Part shown: positions 11,001 through 20,650 of the stretch, one piece after another | Layout: each line of letters starts with the position of its first letter | How positions within the stretch are numbered: position 1 is the first letter of the stretch | NCBI GenBank assembly: GCA_019693395.1 | Contig: JAAMXP010001010.1 | Location: 1 to 47,759, forward strand | Reading direction: 5' to 3' | DNA: 47,759 bases | DNA from: Ettlia oleoabundans | Taxonomy: Eukaryota; Chlorophyta; Chlorophyceae; Chlamydomonadales | The notes under the pieces: model-generated | The model's database searches: none | What the model saw: the letters and a program-made list of their open reading frames with translations, nothing else | Told to the model about the DNA's origin: nothing | Position numbers and translations under genes: made by a program

Positions 11001-13085
11001 TTGTTTGCGATTGCTGGCAGCAAAACATAAGAGCAACACAAAAAAGAGGGTAAGACATCGTTCGCCTCTGGACGTGCGTTAATGTCAAAAAGTCAGGTTA
11101 CTCCATCTTGCCAGCAGAGGGAGTGCCAATCCCCAGGTAAACTGGAAGGGCCCGTCTCATGCCACAGGCAGCATTGGCCATGGGTCATCAGCATGCAGAT
11201 CCCATCTTTGGATCTTTGTTGATCTCCGCATCACGTCCCTACTCTGTGCTGTGTGTGACTGATTGATTAACTCCGGTGTTGGCCTTCTTCGTGGTGCAGC
11301 CAGCTGGGCTTCCGATAAATGCAGGGCGGCGGAGCGGAAGCTTCGTGCCCTCATGCATGGGGTGAGGGTGCAACAGCCGCAACAAGGGCTTCCTTCACAA
11401 GGTCGCGACAGCGGCGGCCCGAGCAGCAACAGCAGTTGCTTCGGCAGCAGCAGGAGCTGGGGTGTTGGAGCGAGCCTGGGTTTCGCTTCGTCTGAAGGCA
11501 AAGCCAGCAGGGCAGATGCGATGACCCAGCGGGACGCTCCCTTGGACCCCAGCTTGGCCATTGCAGATGCGCTGACAAGGTGTGTTGAGTGTGTGCTTGG
11601 CAGTCGGCAGTTACAAGTCTGACTCTGCTACTGCATCTGCGTCACAAGAATGCCTCTTTTGGTGAAAAGCATGTGGTGAAGGCATCCATCCACCCATGAA
11701 CGTGGAGAGGCTATGGCCTTCCACCCCCCCCCACCACCAAAGGAACCACATGTGCCACTTTTCCTCGCATACCTCTAGTGCTGTGCTACTGCGTGCGACT
11801 GCTCACCTTCGTGCTGTGCCACACGGCTGTTCACACTGCTGTGCCGTCTCCCACTACCTGCCAACCCGCCCTGTCCTGGTGCACCTGTTGTGCTGTGCCA
11901 CACGGCTGTTCACATTGCTGTGCTATCTCTTGTGTGCATCCGCAGCCTGACGCCCTTAGAACATCTGGCTGTGGCGCTTAGGCACGGATGGCTGGATGGG
12001 TCCGGCCACAAGCTGTCTTATAAGGAGATGGGGGCTCGCATGAACAGAAGTCGTGAGTGCATCCTGCATGTGCAGTCAATGTTAGTCCCCGCCCATGCAC
12101 GTGTTCCATGCCAGCTGTCAGCTTGTACCATCAGCCCCGCGGCGCTGTACCTGCTGGCAAATGGGCTGCTGTTTGCAGTGAATCGTTCGGCAGCAGTTTG
12201 CTCCGCTGCCCTTTCCCGCGATGCTGTTTGCAAAGAAAACATGCGAGCAGCCTGTGCTTTCACCTATTTCTGTGGCCTGCGCTGCTGTTTGCAGTAAATG
12301 GCGCGAGCAGCCTATGCTGCACCGCTGAGGCTGTGATGCGGGCACGGCTTATGGCGTTGGGCCACGAGCAACTGGACCTCGCTCAGCTGCACTTCAGCCC
12401 ACGGCAGCGCCAGGCGTGGCACCAGCAGCTGCACCAGCTGCAGCAGCGGCCTTGCAAGGCCAGGCGGGGGACTAGGGACAAACCATCAGGGCGCAGGGCA
12501 GGCAAGCGAGGGAAACCCTGCAGGCCTGCCATCCAACACAAGTGTGGTGCGTCCGCCCCGCGCGGCAAGGAGGGAGGCAGCGGGAAGAGCGGCAGTGGCC
12601 GCGAGCCTGCTGGCGGCAGCAGCAGCAGCAGCGGCGGCGGCGAGGAGGGGGGGCAGGCTGGGCCCGCCCTTTCGGAAAGCGGCGGCCAGGTGGCGCACCT
12701 GCCAGCTCATAGGCAGGCTTCCACCCAACTCAGACCGGCACCTGTGTCCTCCAGCAGCCTGCATCTCCTGCTGAGCAGCTCTGCTCAGCCCCGTGACACG
12801 GTGGATGCAAGCTGCGACACCAGCAGCAGCACTACCACTGCCACCGCCACCCACACCGGCAATTTGAGCAGTAGCAGGCGAAGCTGTAGCAGTGGGGAGC
12901 ATGGGCGCATCTTGCCGCAACTCACTACCAAAACCATGGAAGGTGCTGCTGCCTTTGCCAACAACGCTGTGGTGGCGGCTCCCGACCCTCGGCGCGCCAG
13001 AAGCTTTGCGGAGGCGGTGGCCAGATTGCGGCGGCAGGAACAGAGCTTGCACCTTGCTGGGCGCACTGCAATAGCGGCTCACTAG
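8077..13085 (+). CDS. Plastid-type RNA polymerase sigma-70 factor B with duplicated region 4 (tandem paralogue)
   Basis: Ten exons: 8077-8583, 8888-8998, 9279-9342, 9659-9758, 10055-10169, 10503-10609, 10879-10985, 11300-11579, 11946-12052, 12295-13085. They total 2289 nt (762 aa) with the same phases as sigma A (0,0,1,2,0,2,1,2,1). Exons 3 and 4 have exactly the same lengths as in A (64 and 100 nt). Region 2 covers about residues 120-227 (ANRPLVQYLATRYLNKGLPR, DLVAEGMLALERA, RNVRLPVHHY). Region 3 (STLELATELIRQPTCAEVA) and an acidic linker follow. Region 4 copy 1 (336-386) is near-canonical (LDPDEARVFELRYGLDDG, then SWASDKCRAAERKLR). Copy 2 (465-518) is LTPLEHLAVALRHGWLDG, then NGASSLCCTAEAVMRARL. 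A roughly 240-residue Ser/Gly/His/Arg-rich tail follows. The expected role is plastid promoter recognition, as for sigma A. The start is the first ATG after an in-frame stop; an upstream leader exon cannot be excluded. Thr202-Thr203 replace the melting Trp pair. Confidence 0.87.
10305..10342 (+). repeat. Short direct repeat in sigma B intron 5
   Basis: ATCACCCCCCAGTATGA occurs twice, about 18 bases apart, in tandem. It is intronic and no function is apparent. Confidence 0.7.
10611..10680 (+). repeat. GT- and G-rich simple repeat in sigma B intron 6
   Basis: GTGTGTG grades into TGGGGG-type runs immediately after the donor at 10610. This is intronic low-complexity sequence; the antisense shadow frames here are artefacts. 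Confidence 0.8.
10879..11579 (+). other. Region 4 module, copy 1 of sigma B
   Basis: The exon 10879-10985 (107 nt, phase 2 in, phase 1 out) encodes the near-canonical region 4.1 LDPDEARVFELRYGLDDG. The exon 11300-11579 starts with the 4.2 helix SWASDKCRAAERKLR and continues into a Ser-rich linker that joins the two region 4 copies. Confidence 0.8.
11811..11930 (+). repeat. Imperfect direct repeat in sigma B intron 8
   Basis: The motif GTGCTGTGCCACACGGCTGT is present twice, about 75 bases apart, followed by near-identical TCACA(C/T)TGCTGTGC. It looks like a local intronic duplication. Confidence 0.7.
11946..12390 (+). other. Region 4 module, copy 2 of sigma B
   Basis: The exon 11946-12052 is 107 nt with phase 2 in and phase 1 out, the same size and phases as its copy 1 counterpart. 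The following exon begins NGASSLCCTAEAVMRARL, which aligns with the second helices of the other three modules (shared A-S-x-x-C and A-E spacing). It has Gly where the others have Trp. Confidence 0.75.
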
Positions 13086-13544
13086 GGGCATGCCACTAGG
13101 AGGCCGCCGCTATGAGCCCGCTGATAGGGGACTGCCGCTAGGAGACTGCAGTGCTTTCCTGCCAGCGCCTGACATTTACACAAACTGCCAGGCATGCTGT
13201 GTGTTCTGTTATATTGCGCGGTCAAGTCAAACACCACGTATCTTGTTCTGGCGCAAAGAGTTCTGTCCCTGATGCTGTTGCCCCAAACATTGCTGTTGTC
13301 TGTACCGTCTGAGACATCCATTTGGTTCTTGGCCGTCCTCCCACCCACCTACCCGCCCGCCACCACCTCCTGTATCCTCGTGTGTATCAATCAACCCGCA
13401 TGCATTCTACGTGCCCCAACATGTGCCACCCATGCAACCACTCATCTGCCCGTAAGGTTGCCTTGTTTTCCTTTTCCATCTGAACTCATTCCTGCACGCC
13501 TTTCTGTCTGCTGCCCAGCCATGCACGCTTTCATTGCGGCCTTT

Positions 13545-13609
13545 CAAATCCCGGTTCCATGAATGCAAAAAATCAAATCCCGGTCCCTTGAATGCAAAAC
13601 AATCAAATC
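13545..13609 (+). repeat. 29-30 bp tandem repeat, about 2.2 copies
   Basis: CAAATCCCGGT begins at 13545 and recurs at 13574. Both copies continue to GAATGCAAAA, and a third partial CAAATC is at 13604. The two full copies differ at a few positions. The repeat is intergenic, in the presumed 3'UTR or spacer. Confidence 0.8.
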
Positions 13610-13765
13610 TTTCCGAACAAACGCCCCTGCCACGTCCCAACCGTCCTGTACACTGCCACACTGAAACCCTCACATCCTGTGTTCATGCTCATGGTCATGC
13701 TCATGTGTGCATCCATGTGTATGCAACAGTGCAAGCCTGGTGCATGCCAGGCATCTGTCAGTCCA

Positions 13766-13770
13766 TGTAA
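13766..13770 (+). terminator. Candidate TGTAA polyadenylation signal of sigma B
   Basis: TGTAA lies about 680 bases after the sigma B stop. It was chosen because I saw no nearer copy on this strand. Confidence is low without transcript ends. Confidence 0.3.
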
Positions 13771-14159
13771 GTTGAGTCCCATGTCGGTACACAGGCGCAT
13801 ACAGTTGCTATGAAAGGGAACATCGTCCTGCTCATTACCTCATCATTGGTGGACGGCTGAGACAACACAACACAGCAGCACCGACAGCTTCAACTTGACT
13901 CGCATCCTTGGACCCATGCAACCTTTTCCTGCCCAGTCGCCAGGTGGGGGCCAGTTTTCAGGTTATCACCCTAAGGCACTGTCACTCCTGCGGGCATCAT
14001 CCGCTTCCTCAAAGGGGCGAGACGACGGGCCTCAGCATGGCTGGTATGACTGACATACTGTGCCAAGTAGTTCTGTGCTAAGTGCTATGCTGCGTATCTG
14101 TCAGTTGTGCGCAGCTCAGTTTCAGTGCCTTTGCGGGCAACACACAAGGGGGCCCAGAG

Positions 14160-14164
14160 TTACA
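14160..14164 (-). terminator. Candidate TGTAA polyadenylation signal of the bromodomain gene
   Basis: TTACA on the plus strand reads TGTAA on the minus strand, about 600 bases beyond the stop of the bromodomain gene. Motif and orientation fit; there is no other evidence. Confidence 0.3.
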
Positions 14165-14576
14165 TGCAGCAGCAACTGCTGCGGAGACCAAATCAAAAAC
14201 AGGGTGGCACTGGTCTTGTAGGGACACGTGGCGGGTGCGGGCAGGCAGGTGTGGGCTGGTAAGCCATCTGGGAGGAGGGGGTGAGTGGAGAGAACGATAG
14301 CACAGAACGGCAAGAAGAGGGGCGGAGGAAGAAAAACGGAAAAGACAGAAGCACAGAGGGAAGCATGGCGAGTGGGGCCCAGGCATAGCAAGGGGGAAAA
14401 GGGGCATGGAGTAACGGCAGAGCACACGACAAAGAAGGGAAGAAAGGAGGAGTCGATCGGGGCATTAAGGTCAAGAGGTGGTCAGCAGTGCATACAGACG
14501 GGCCCAAAGAGGTCGAGAGAAGGAAGGTGGCCTGGGGGGCAAGCAGGGGACGTGCGAGCGTATCAATATACAGGCT

Positions 14577-14615
14577 AGGTGGGGGGGTGGGGTGGGGGGG
14601 TGGAGGGGGGGCTGG
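14577..14615 (+). repeat. G-rich tract (possible quadruplex-prone)
   Basis: Consecutive GGGGGGG/TGGGG runs lie in the 3' flank of the bromodomain gene, just beyond its stop codon on the minus strand. On that strand the transcript would be C-rich. Confidence 0.7.
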
Positions 14616-14760
14616 TGAGGTGCCGCCTGCTCTGGGCCAGCGGCAAGGAGGGAGCAGCTGCAGGTTTTGGAGTGAGGTCAGAGGTGGCCACTGTGAACCA
14701 ATGTCAGTGTTGCTGTAATTCTCGTCGCTGGCGGCTGCACTGGCGGGGGCGCGTCGCTGC

Positions 14761-17700
14761 TCATCGCTTTGGCCTCCCTGCATTGCGAGCCGGCCGTCCA
14801 CGCTTACGGCCCGTTCCACTGCCGTTGGCTGCAGATTGGCCATTTGGAATGATGGCCTGCAGCGCCGGCGGAAGGCCCACATGTGGGTCGGCAGCTGCCG
14901 CCGCAGCTGCTGCCGCCATGGCTGCCGCACCTGCCTGCCGGGCCGCCGCCTGCTGAGCCGCTGCCGCGGCAAGGGGGCCGCCGCCTGCTGCCGCCATGGC
15001 AGCTGCCATGGCGGGGGTGAGCGTGAAGGGGGGCCGGAGCATAGCCGCCGATGTGGCAGCAGCCGCTGCCGCTGCTGCATTTGCACCGCCTGATCCTGAC
15101 CCGCCCTGCTTGCCAGCCGCCTGGTTGGCCGCAGCTGCCGCAGCAACCATTTGTTGAGCCATATGAGCGGCCATTGCCGCATTCATAGGAATCATTACCA
15201 GAGGGAGGCCGTTGGGCCCAGTGAGTGCAGCAGAGGAACTGGGTGGAGCCGAGGTACCCGGCTTGCTTCCGCCACCCCCCCCTGCCGTCGCAGCTGGCTG
15301 CGCCGGTGCCGGTAGTGGTGGCAGGCCCGCCATAGCTGCCGAGGTGGCAGCAGTCAGCTGCTGCTGCTGCTGTTGCTGCTGGTTGCCGGCCGCAGTGGGT
15401 GTGGGTGCAGCGAGGGTGCCAGCTGTGCTGGGTGTGGCTGCCGCCGGCGCTACCGCACCACCCGCTGTTGCAGCGGATGGCTGGGTGCCGCCTGCCGCCG
15501 CATTGGGTGTTGGCGTGTTGCCAGGCGCAGGACCAGAGGTGGCAGCAGGGGGGGCCGACACAGCACCCTGAAGAGAGGTACCTGCTGGAGAGGCCAAGCT
15601 GGCGCCACCACCACCACCGGTGACACCGCCGCTGGCTGGCACCGGCGCAGACGCTGTGCGAGCAACAGCAGGCCGCTGCTGCAAAGGTTGATGCTGCTTG
15701 GCCCGATCCTTTCCGACCTTGATGGGCTGCTTGTTCTTCTTCACAGCCGCACCTGCAGCGTAGGCAGGGGGGCAGGGCTGGCTGACGGGGAGACATAGCA
15801 GTGCAGGACATGCAGGGATAGCGTGAGGTCGCAGCAAGGGACAACAACCACATGGTTGCCAATTGAAGTGATGCATTCGGTAGGCAGCCCATCCCTGGAC
15901 ACAACGCAATCTGCTGCCTCCTTCCATTGCGCCCCACTGCCCCTTTCTGGTGTGCGCAGCGCAGTAACGCAAGCAGGGGTGGTGACTGTGCAAAGAACTG
16001 TTGTGCAGCAGAGTAGGAGGTCTCGCCGCATCACCGCTGGCGCAGCGAGACACAGTAACATATGCTGCCGGCGGTGGCTCACCCAGCACAGCCTCGTAGC
16101 GCGCCCGCTCCTCAGCCTCCATCTTCTGGTGGCGGCTCAGGAACGCCTCGTCTGCACCTCAAGTAATGTGGGGGCATGAGGAGTTGATGAGACAAATGGA
16201 AACACACCCAACACCAGAAACAATAACACCAGCAGCAGCACCACTTCACAACGCGAATGCACATCGTTGCATTGGCGCAGCCAGAAGCACCCGTGCAACC
16301 CAGCGCAGTGCACCACCACACGAGCGCCCGTTTTCCAAGGTGCAGCCCTATGCCAATAAGTGCTAGCATAGTCCTTGGCGCCAGGGGAGCCACGCACCAG
16401 AGGTGTCCTCATCGCTCGAGGCCTCCCCAGGGCACAGCGCATCAATGGCCTCCGCCGCCTTTTTGTCATCAGAGCCTGCAATGCCAAGGGACCAACATGC
16501 AACCATTGTGGGCAGCTGTTGCTGTTGTGCATCGTGTTACTCAAAAAGAGCGGAGCCTCATCCAGCTTGATCGTTGTTGTTGTACTGCAGAAACGCAGTA
16601 CCAGTAGGAGCCTGACTTGGCCAGCATGCTGCCTGCTGACCCCGGCAGGCAGCCCAGCTAGCGTGGGGTTGCCTCCACCTGTTTCTGTAGCCAACCTGCT
16701 CGTTCCAGCCCCACCCACACACATTGGGTGCTCCAGCCCCACCCACAAAAGGTTAATCTTGCTTATCAAGCTTCATACAGACACTTACAGGGTACAGTAA
16801 AGAACTCACCCTCCCTCCTCTGAAGCTCATAAGCGTCGATGGCTGCCTGCCGCTTCTTCAGCTCACTGGGAGAGACAGGCCGCACGCGTGGGGTGTCGAT
16901 GGTTTTCACCTGCACCACAAGCAAGCGCAGTGACATGATTGTGTGAGATGTTGCAACCCACCGCATACTGCACGCGCATGTGCGGCTCAGCTGGCGGCAC
17001 AGCACATTGCCCTGGCTTGGAACCATGCAGGGGACTATCAAGCACCTGCGCACGCTCCACAAACTTCGGGGCGCCAAGCGGGGTGATGAGCTCCCCCATG
17101 TCATACTCCTGTAAAAGACAATAAGGAAAGCATGAACCAGACGAGAGGACTGAGCACAACATGGTGTTGCCAAAGGAGGAAGCAAGCAGAGGAGACATTA
17201 GCAGACTAACATGTAAGGAGCAATAGGAAACATAGCAGGCAATGGAGAACAACCGGGTGGAAGCGTTATGAGTGGGGCAGAAAGCCCAGGCTGCCACGGT
17301 GGCGGGCAGGCAAGATCTAACCGCTACTAGCCAAGGCAGGGAAACTGCAGGACATGGCTGTGCAATTGCTGCTTTCATGCTGGCAACACACCTGCAGCCT
17401 GCGCCGCTTTGCCAGGCTAGGGTCCCGGATAAATGAACCGCTGCGGGGCGTGCCACGAGGGGTGAAGCCGCTGCCACGCCGCCCCAGGCCGCTGCCACGG
17501 TAGCCCGGCACCCGTACCGAGCCAAGGCGCTGCAGGGCTGCCTGTGCTGACGGCTTCTGTAACGCAACTAGCTGGCGGCGCAGGGAGGAAAGCCTCTGGT
17601 CCAGCAACTCCAGAGCAGCGTGCGCTTCCGCTGGGAAATCATCGCAATCCATCGCTGAAGGGCCCTCCACTGGTGCGGATGTTGCACCAGCGGCCGAAGC

Positions 17701-20311
17701 CGCTTGCTGCCGTGCACCCACCACGCTGTGCTCTGCAAAGAAAGGGTGCTGGAGCAAGCCGAGTAGCTGCAGATTGGGCAGTTCGCGCCGCTGCCGGGGC
17801 GCGCGCAGCCGGGGTGCCGCCGCCTGCTGTTCCTGCTGCTGTTGAGGCTGCGCCACGGGCTGCTGCGCGCCGCCGCCGTCCTGCCGTTGCTCCAGCTGTT
17901 TCTCCTCTGTAAGTGACGGCACTGGCTCCTGAGTGGCAGCCGCCGCTTCACACCGCTGCTCCGCCGCCAGCTGGCGCTGGTAGCGTTGGCGCTGGTGCTG
18001 CAGCTCTGTGAGCCGGTGCTCCAGCCACCGCACGCGCCACTCCACAACCCTCCGCACATGCTTCCACTCCTTGGAATGTGCAGGGCCGCCACCCACAGCT
18101 GCCTCAGATGCTGCTGCCGCTGGCTGTTGTTCCTGCTGCGGGCGCTGCCCTTCTTCTTCTGCTGCACCCTTCTGCTCAGCTTGCGCAGCAGCAGCTGCCG
18201 CACCAGCCGCAGAGGCGCTGCCCCATGGCTGAACCAGCACAGCATTTCTCACATACTCCAGCAGCTGCTGCTCCTGCTCCTGCTGCTGCACTGCTGCCGC
18301 CGCTTGCTGGCCCGAGGCCCCTCCGTCCTCCTCCTCTCCATCCAAGTCAGTCTCCTCATAGCTGCTGTAGCCGGCAGCATCCACATCTGCTTCCACATCT
18401 GCTGATGTGGCGCCAGCCTGGGCATCCTGCTGCAATGCCTCTGAATCAGCCTCAGTGGTGGCTGTGTCTGCTGTCGACTGGGCGCATAGCAGCGCTCCCG
18501 CGTTGGGGGTGGGCCCTGTAGCACCTGCACAGACAATAAACCACGGCGCATTAGCCAAGGATAGTACCTTGGAAGACACGGCTGCACGGGTGAGCAATGC
18601 ATCCGCACAGATTGTATGAGAATAGAGCAGCACTATTGCTCAGGACAGTCCATGCGCAGCACGAAGGCATGAACACACCGCTACGGTAGAGGCTTGACGG
18701 CACTGCTTGGCTATCCGCCGGCGTGTGCTGACCCGAGCCTGGAGCTGCCGACGTGCCACCGGCTGCCACAAGCGCTGCCATGGCCCGCCGCCCCTCCGCT
18801 TCCATTTCTGTCAGAAGCTTCTTTCCAGCACGCAGCATGACAAGTGCCTGCAAGGAGGGACAATGTAGCACAGGTTGAATAGCCGCACATGGGGGAAGGA
18901 AGCCGCAATGCGGCACGCATGCGTGAAATTGCGAACGCACCGTCATAAGTGAGAAGAGAGCGTGCGAAGCAAAGGTGAGACGTCTTACGCCACTCATGTT
19001 TCATATTCACAGCGGAGACGATGAATAAACTTTATAAAACCACCCACATCCACCTGTCCCATCATATTGCTATGTGGCTAACGGCCATCAAACAACAGCG
19101 TAACATGCCCAACAGAAGGGGTACCAGCACGCCCACGAGGCCACACCTGCTTGTGCACTCGGCTGCGCTTCTGGTTGTACTTCATGGCATTGTTGCAAAT
19201 GAGCTCAAAATCACGCACAACCTCCTGCCAGTTCACATACTGCCGCCCACGAATCTTGCTGCGCATGACCTGCAGAGGCAGGCACCGGGGCAGGGCAGAG
19301 CAGCTGAAAAATTGAGCAGGCGGCAGCAAACTCATTAAACGGCAACAATGCACATGGCATGCAGCAGCAAGCTATAGGCTCTGTTCATGCCAAGCCTGCT
19401 TTCTGCCGCAGCAGCTGCGCTTCAGCACATGCTGCACAATGTGGCTGCGTCCAGTCATCAAGTCAAAGAGGCTGGATACACCACTTGCCAGTGGCTGAAA
19501 GTGCCTCTGCTGTTGTGCCAACGCTGTTGTGCCCACGACCACATCGTGCTGGCGAGGCAGACCCCAAACAGCACAATCAACAACTTTTGAAGCAGCTGCC
19601 CACAGCGAGTTGCAGTGGCTCGCCAGCACCCACCTCAAAGCACATGGGCTGCTTGATGATTTTGTAGTAGTTGGGTGCACTACGCTCTTGCACTGGGTGC
19701 CTGAACCAGCCCTCGGTGTCCAGGTTCATGATGCGAGCGAGTATGCCCTCCAAGTCTGACGCTGCTTGCTGACCAGGGCCAGCGGCGGCTGCGGCTTGCG
19801 GCTGCTGCTTTTGCTCCTGTGCGGCCGCGCCTGTTGCTGCCCTGCCAGCTGGCGACGCTGCTGGCAAAGCTGCTGCTTGCTGCGTGGCTGGCGCAGCGGG
19901 AACTGAGGCTTGCTGCCGCGCGCGCTGCTGTGGCTGTTGCGCCGGCCCTGCTGCAGCGGGCGATGCTGACGTCATGGCGACGACGGCAGACTTGGAAGGA
20001 GCTGTCCCGTTTTCCGGGCGCTGCTGCTGCTGCACGCTACCCTCTGGGACTCGCACGGCGGTGGCACCCCCGTTTTGCAAAGACTTGAGGAGCGGTGGCG
20101 GGGCCGTGCCATTCTCGCCTGCCGACAGGCCCGAGGGCTCGTGGGGCGGCATGGCGCTGCTTGCAGTGGGATCCACCCGAGAGAGCTGCTGGCCCGGCTG
20201 CTGCTGCTGGGGACCTACTGTCTGCTGCGGCGCGCCCATTCGTCGGGCTGAGTCCAGAGGCTGCTGGTCGAACTCCGACGCGTTTCCTTTTGTGCCCCCA
20301 TCGTTCACCAT
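14761..20311 (-). CDS. Bromodomain protein with PEHE-like region and C-terminal AT-hook motifs
   Basis: Nine exons, in transcription order: 20311-19634, 19269-19147, 18847-18679, 18524-17392, 17108-16962, 16909-16810, 16475-16398, 16151-16083, 15752-14761. The total is 3489 nt (1162 aa) and all phases agree. A bromodomain spans about residues 185-285: EGILARIMNLDTEGWFRHPV, YYKIIKQPMCFEVM, then VRDFELICNNAMKYNQKRSR with the acetyl-lysine-binding Asn in MKYN. A long Gln/Ala/Glu-rich middle follows, with a coiled-coil-like EWRVRWLEHRLTELQHQRQR. Residues 702-832 (EYDMGELITPLGAPKFVER, IDTPRVRPVSPSELKKR, SSDEDTSDEAFLSRHQKMEA) resemble the PEHE region of MSL1/KANSL1-type acetyltransferase scaffolds. 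The C-terminus is Ala-rich and ends GRKRGRPARNAGRPKR, two AT-hook-like cores. The likely role is a nuclear chromatin reader or scaffold for histone acetylation. The bromodomain is certain; the PEHE assignment is by pattern recognition and should be tested. Confidence 0.88.
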
Positions 20312-20650
20312 AGGCTGCGGGGAGGCATCGAGCGAGGATCAGGCCGCTGCCCCACAGTGTTCGGCAAAGGACAGAACCTCTACGAAGCTGGGGGCCGTGG
20401 TGTAGTGTAGGCGAAGCCGGGATATGGAGGCGGAAAAGCGAGAAACTGGTTTAGGGGACTCGCAACACGGGCCAAAATTGCCCTCAGCTAGGCGGGGACG
20501 AGCGGAGTGGCGAGAGAACCAGCTAATGCGAGGGTCGTTTATGCACCTTAATTCCGACTTTGTTGTCGACCCTGGCCCGTTATTGCACAGCCCAGGCGCT
20601 TCCTCAGACTCTATCTCGCCTACAGCCCCAGCCTCGGACCATTCCTTGCC
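20312..20650. promoter_or_regulatory. Bidirectional promoter region between the bromodomain and VKOR genes
   Basis: This 339-bp gap separates two divergent start codons, so both leaders and both core promoters must lie here or overlap the first exons. I see no TATA box or clear operator-like motif. Frames that read through it lack support. The call is inferred from gene orientation. Confidence 0.5.

Larger units (their letters stand above)
13086..14760. other. Convergent intergenic region between sigma B and the bromodomain gene
   Basis: This is about 1.7 kb between two convergent stop codons. It should contain the sigma B 3'UTR (candidate TGTAA at 13766-13770) and the long 3'UTR of the minus-strand bromodomain gene (candidate signal on the minus strand at 14164-14160). 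It also holds a 29-30 bp tandem repeat near 13545 and a G-rich tract near 14577-14615. The open frames here lack splice logic or family similarity. Confidence 0.55.

Noticed and set aside
10864..11053. The second region 4 of each sigma gene as a separate ECF-type sigma gene
   Set aside because: There is no start codon, promoter space or region 2 of its own; the exons join in phase to the upstream exons in both paralogues.
3138..13085. Bacterial contamination as the source of the sigma factors
   Set aside because: Eighteen phase-consistent spliceosomal introns and the same intron style as the neighbouring genes show they are nuclear genes.
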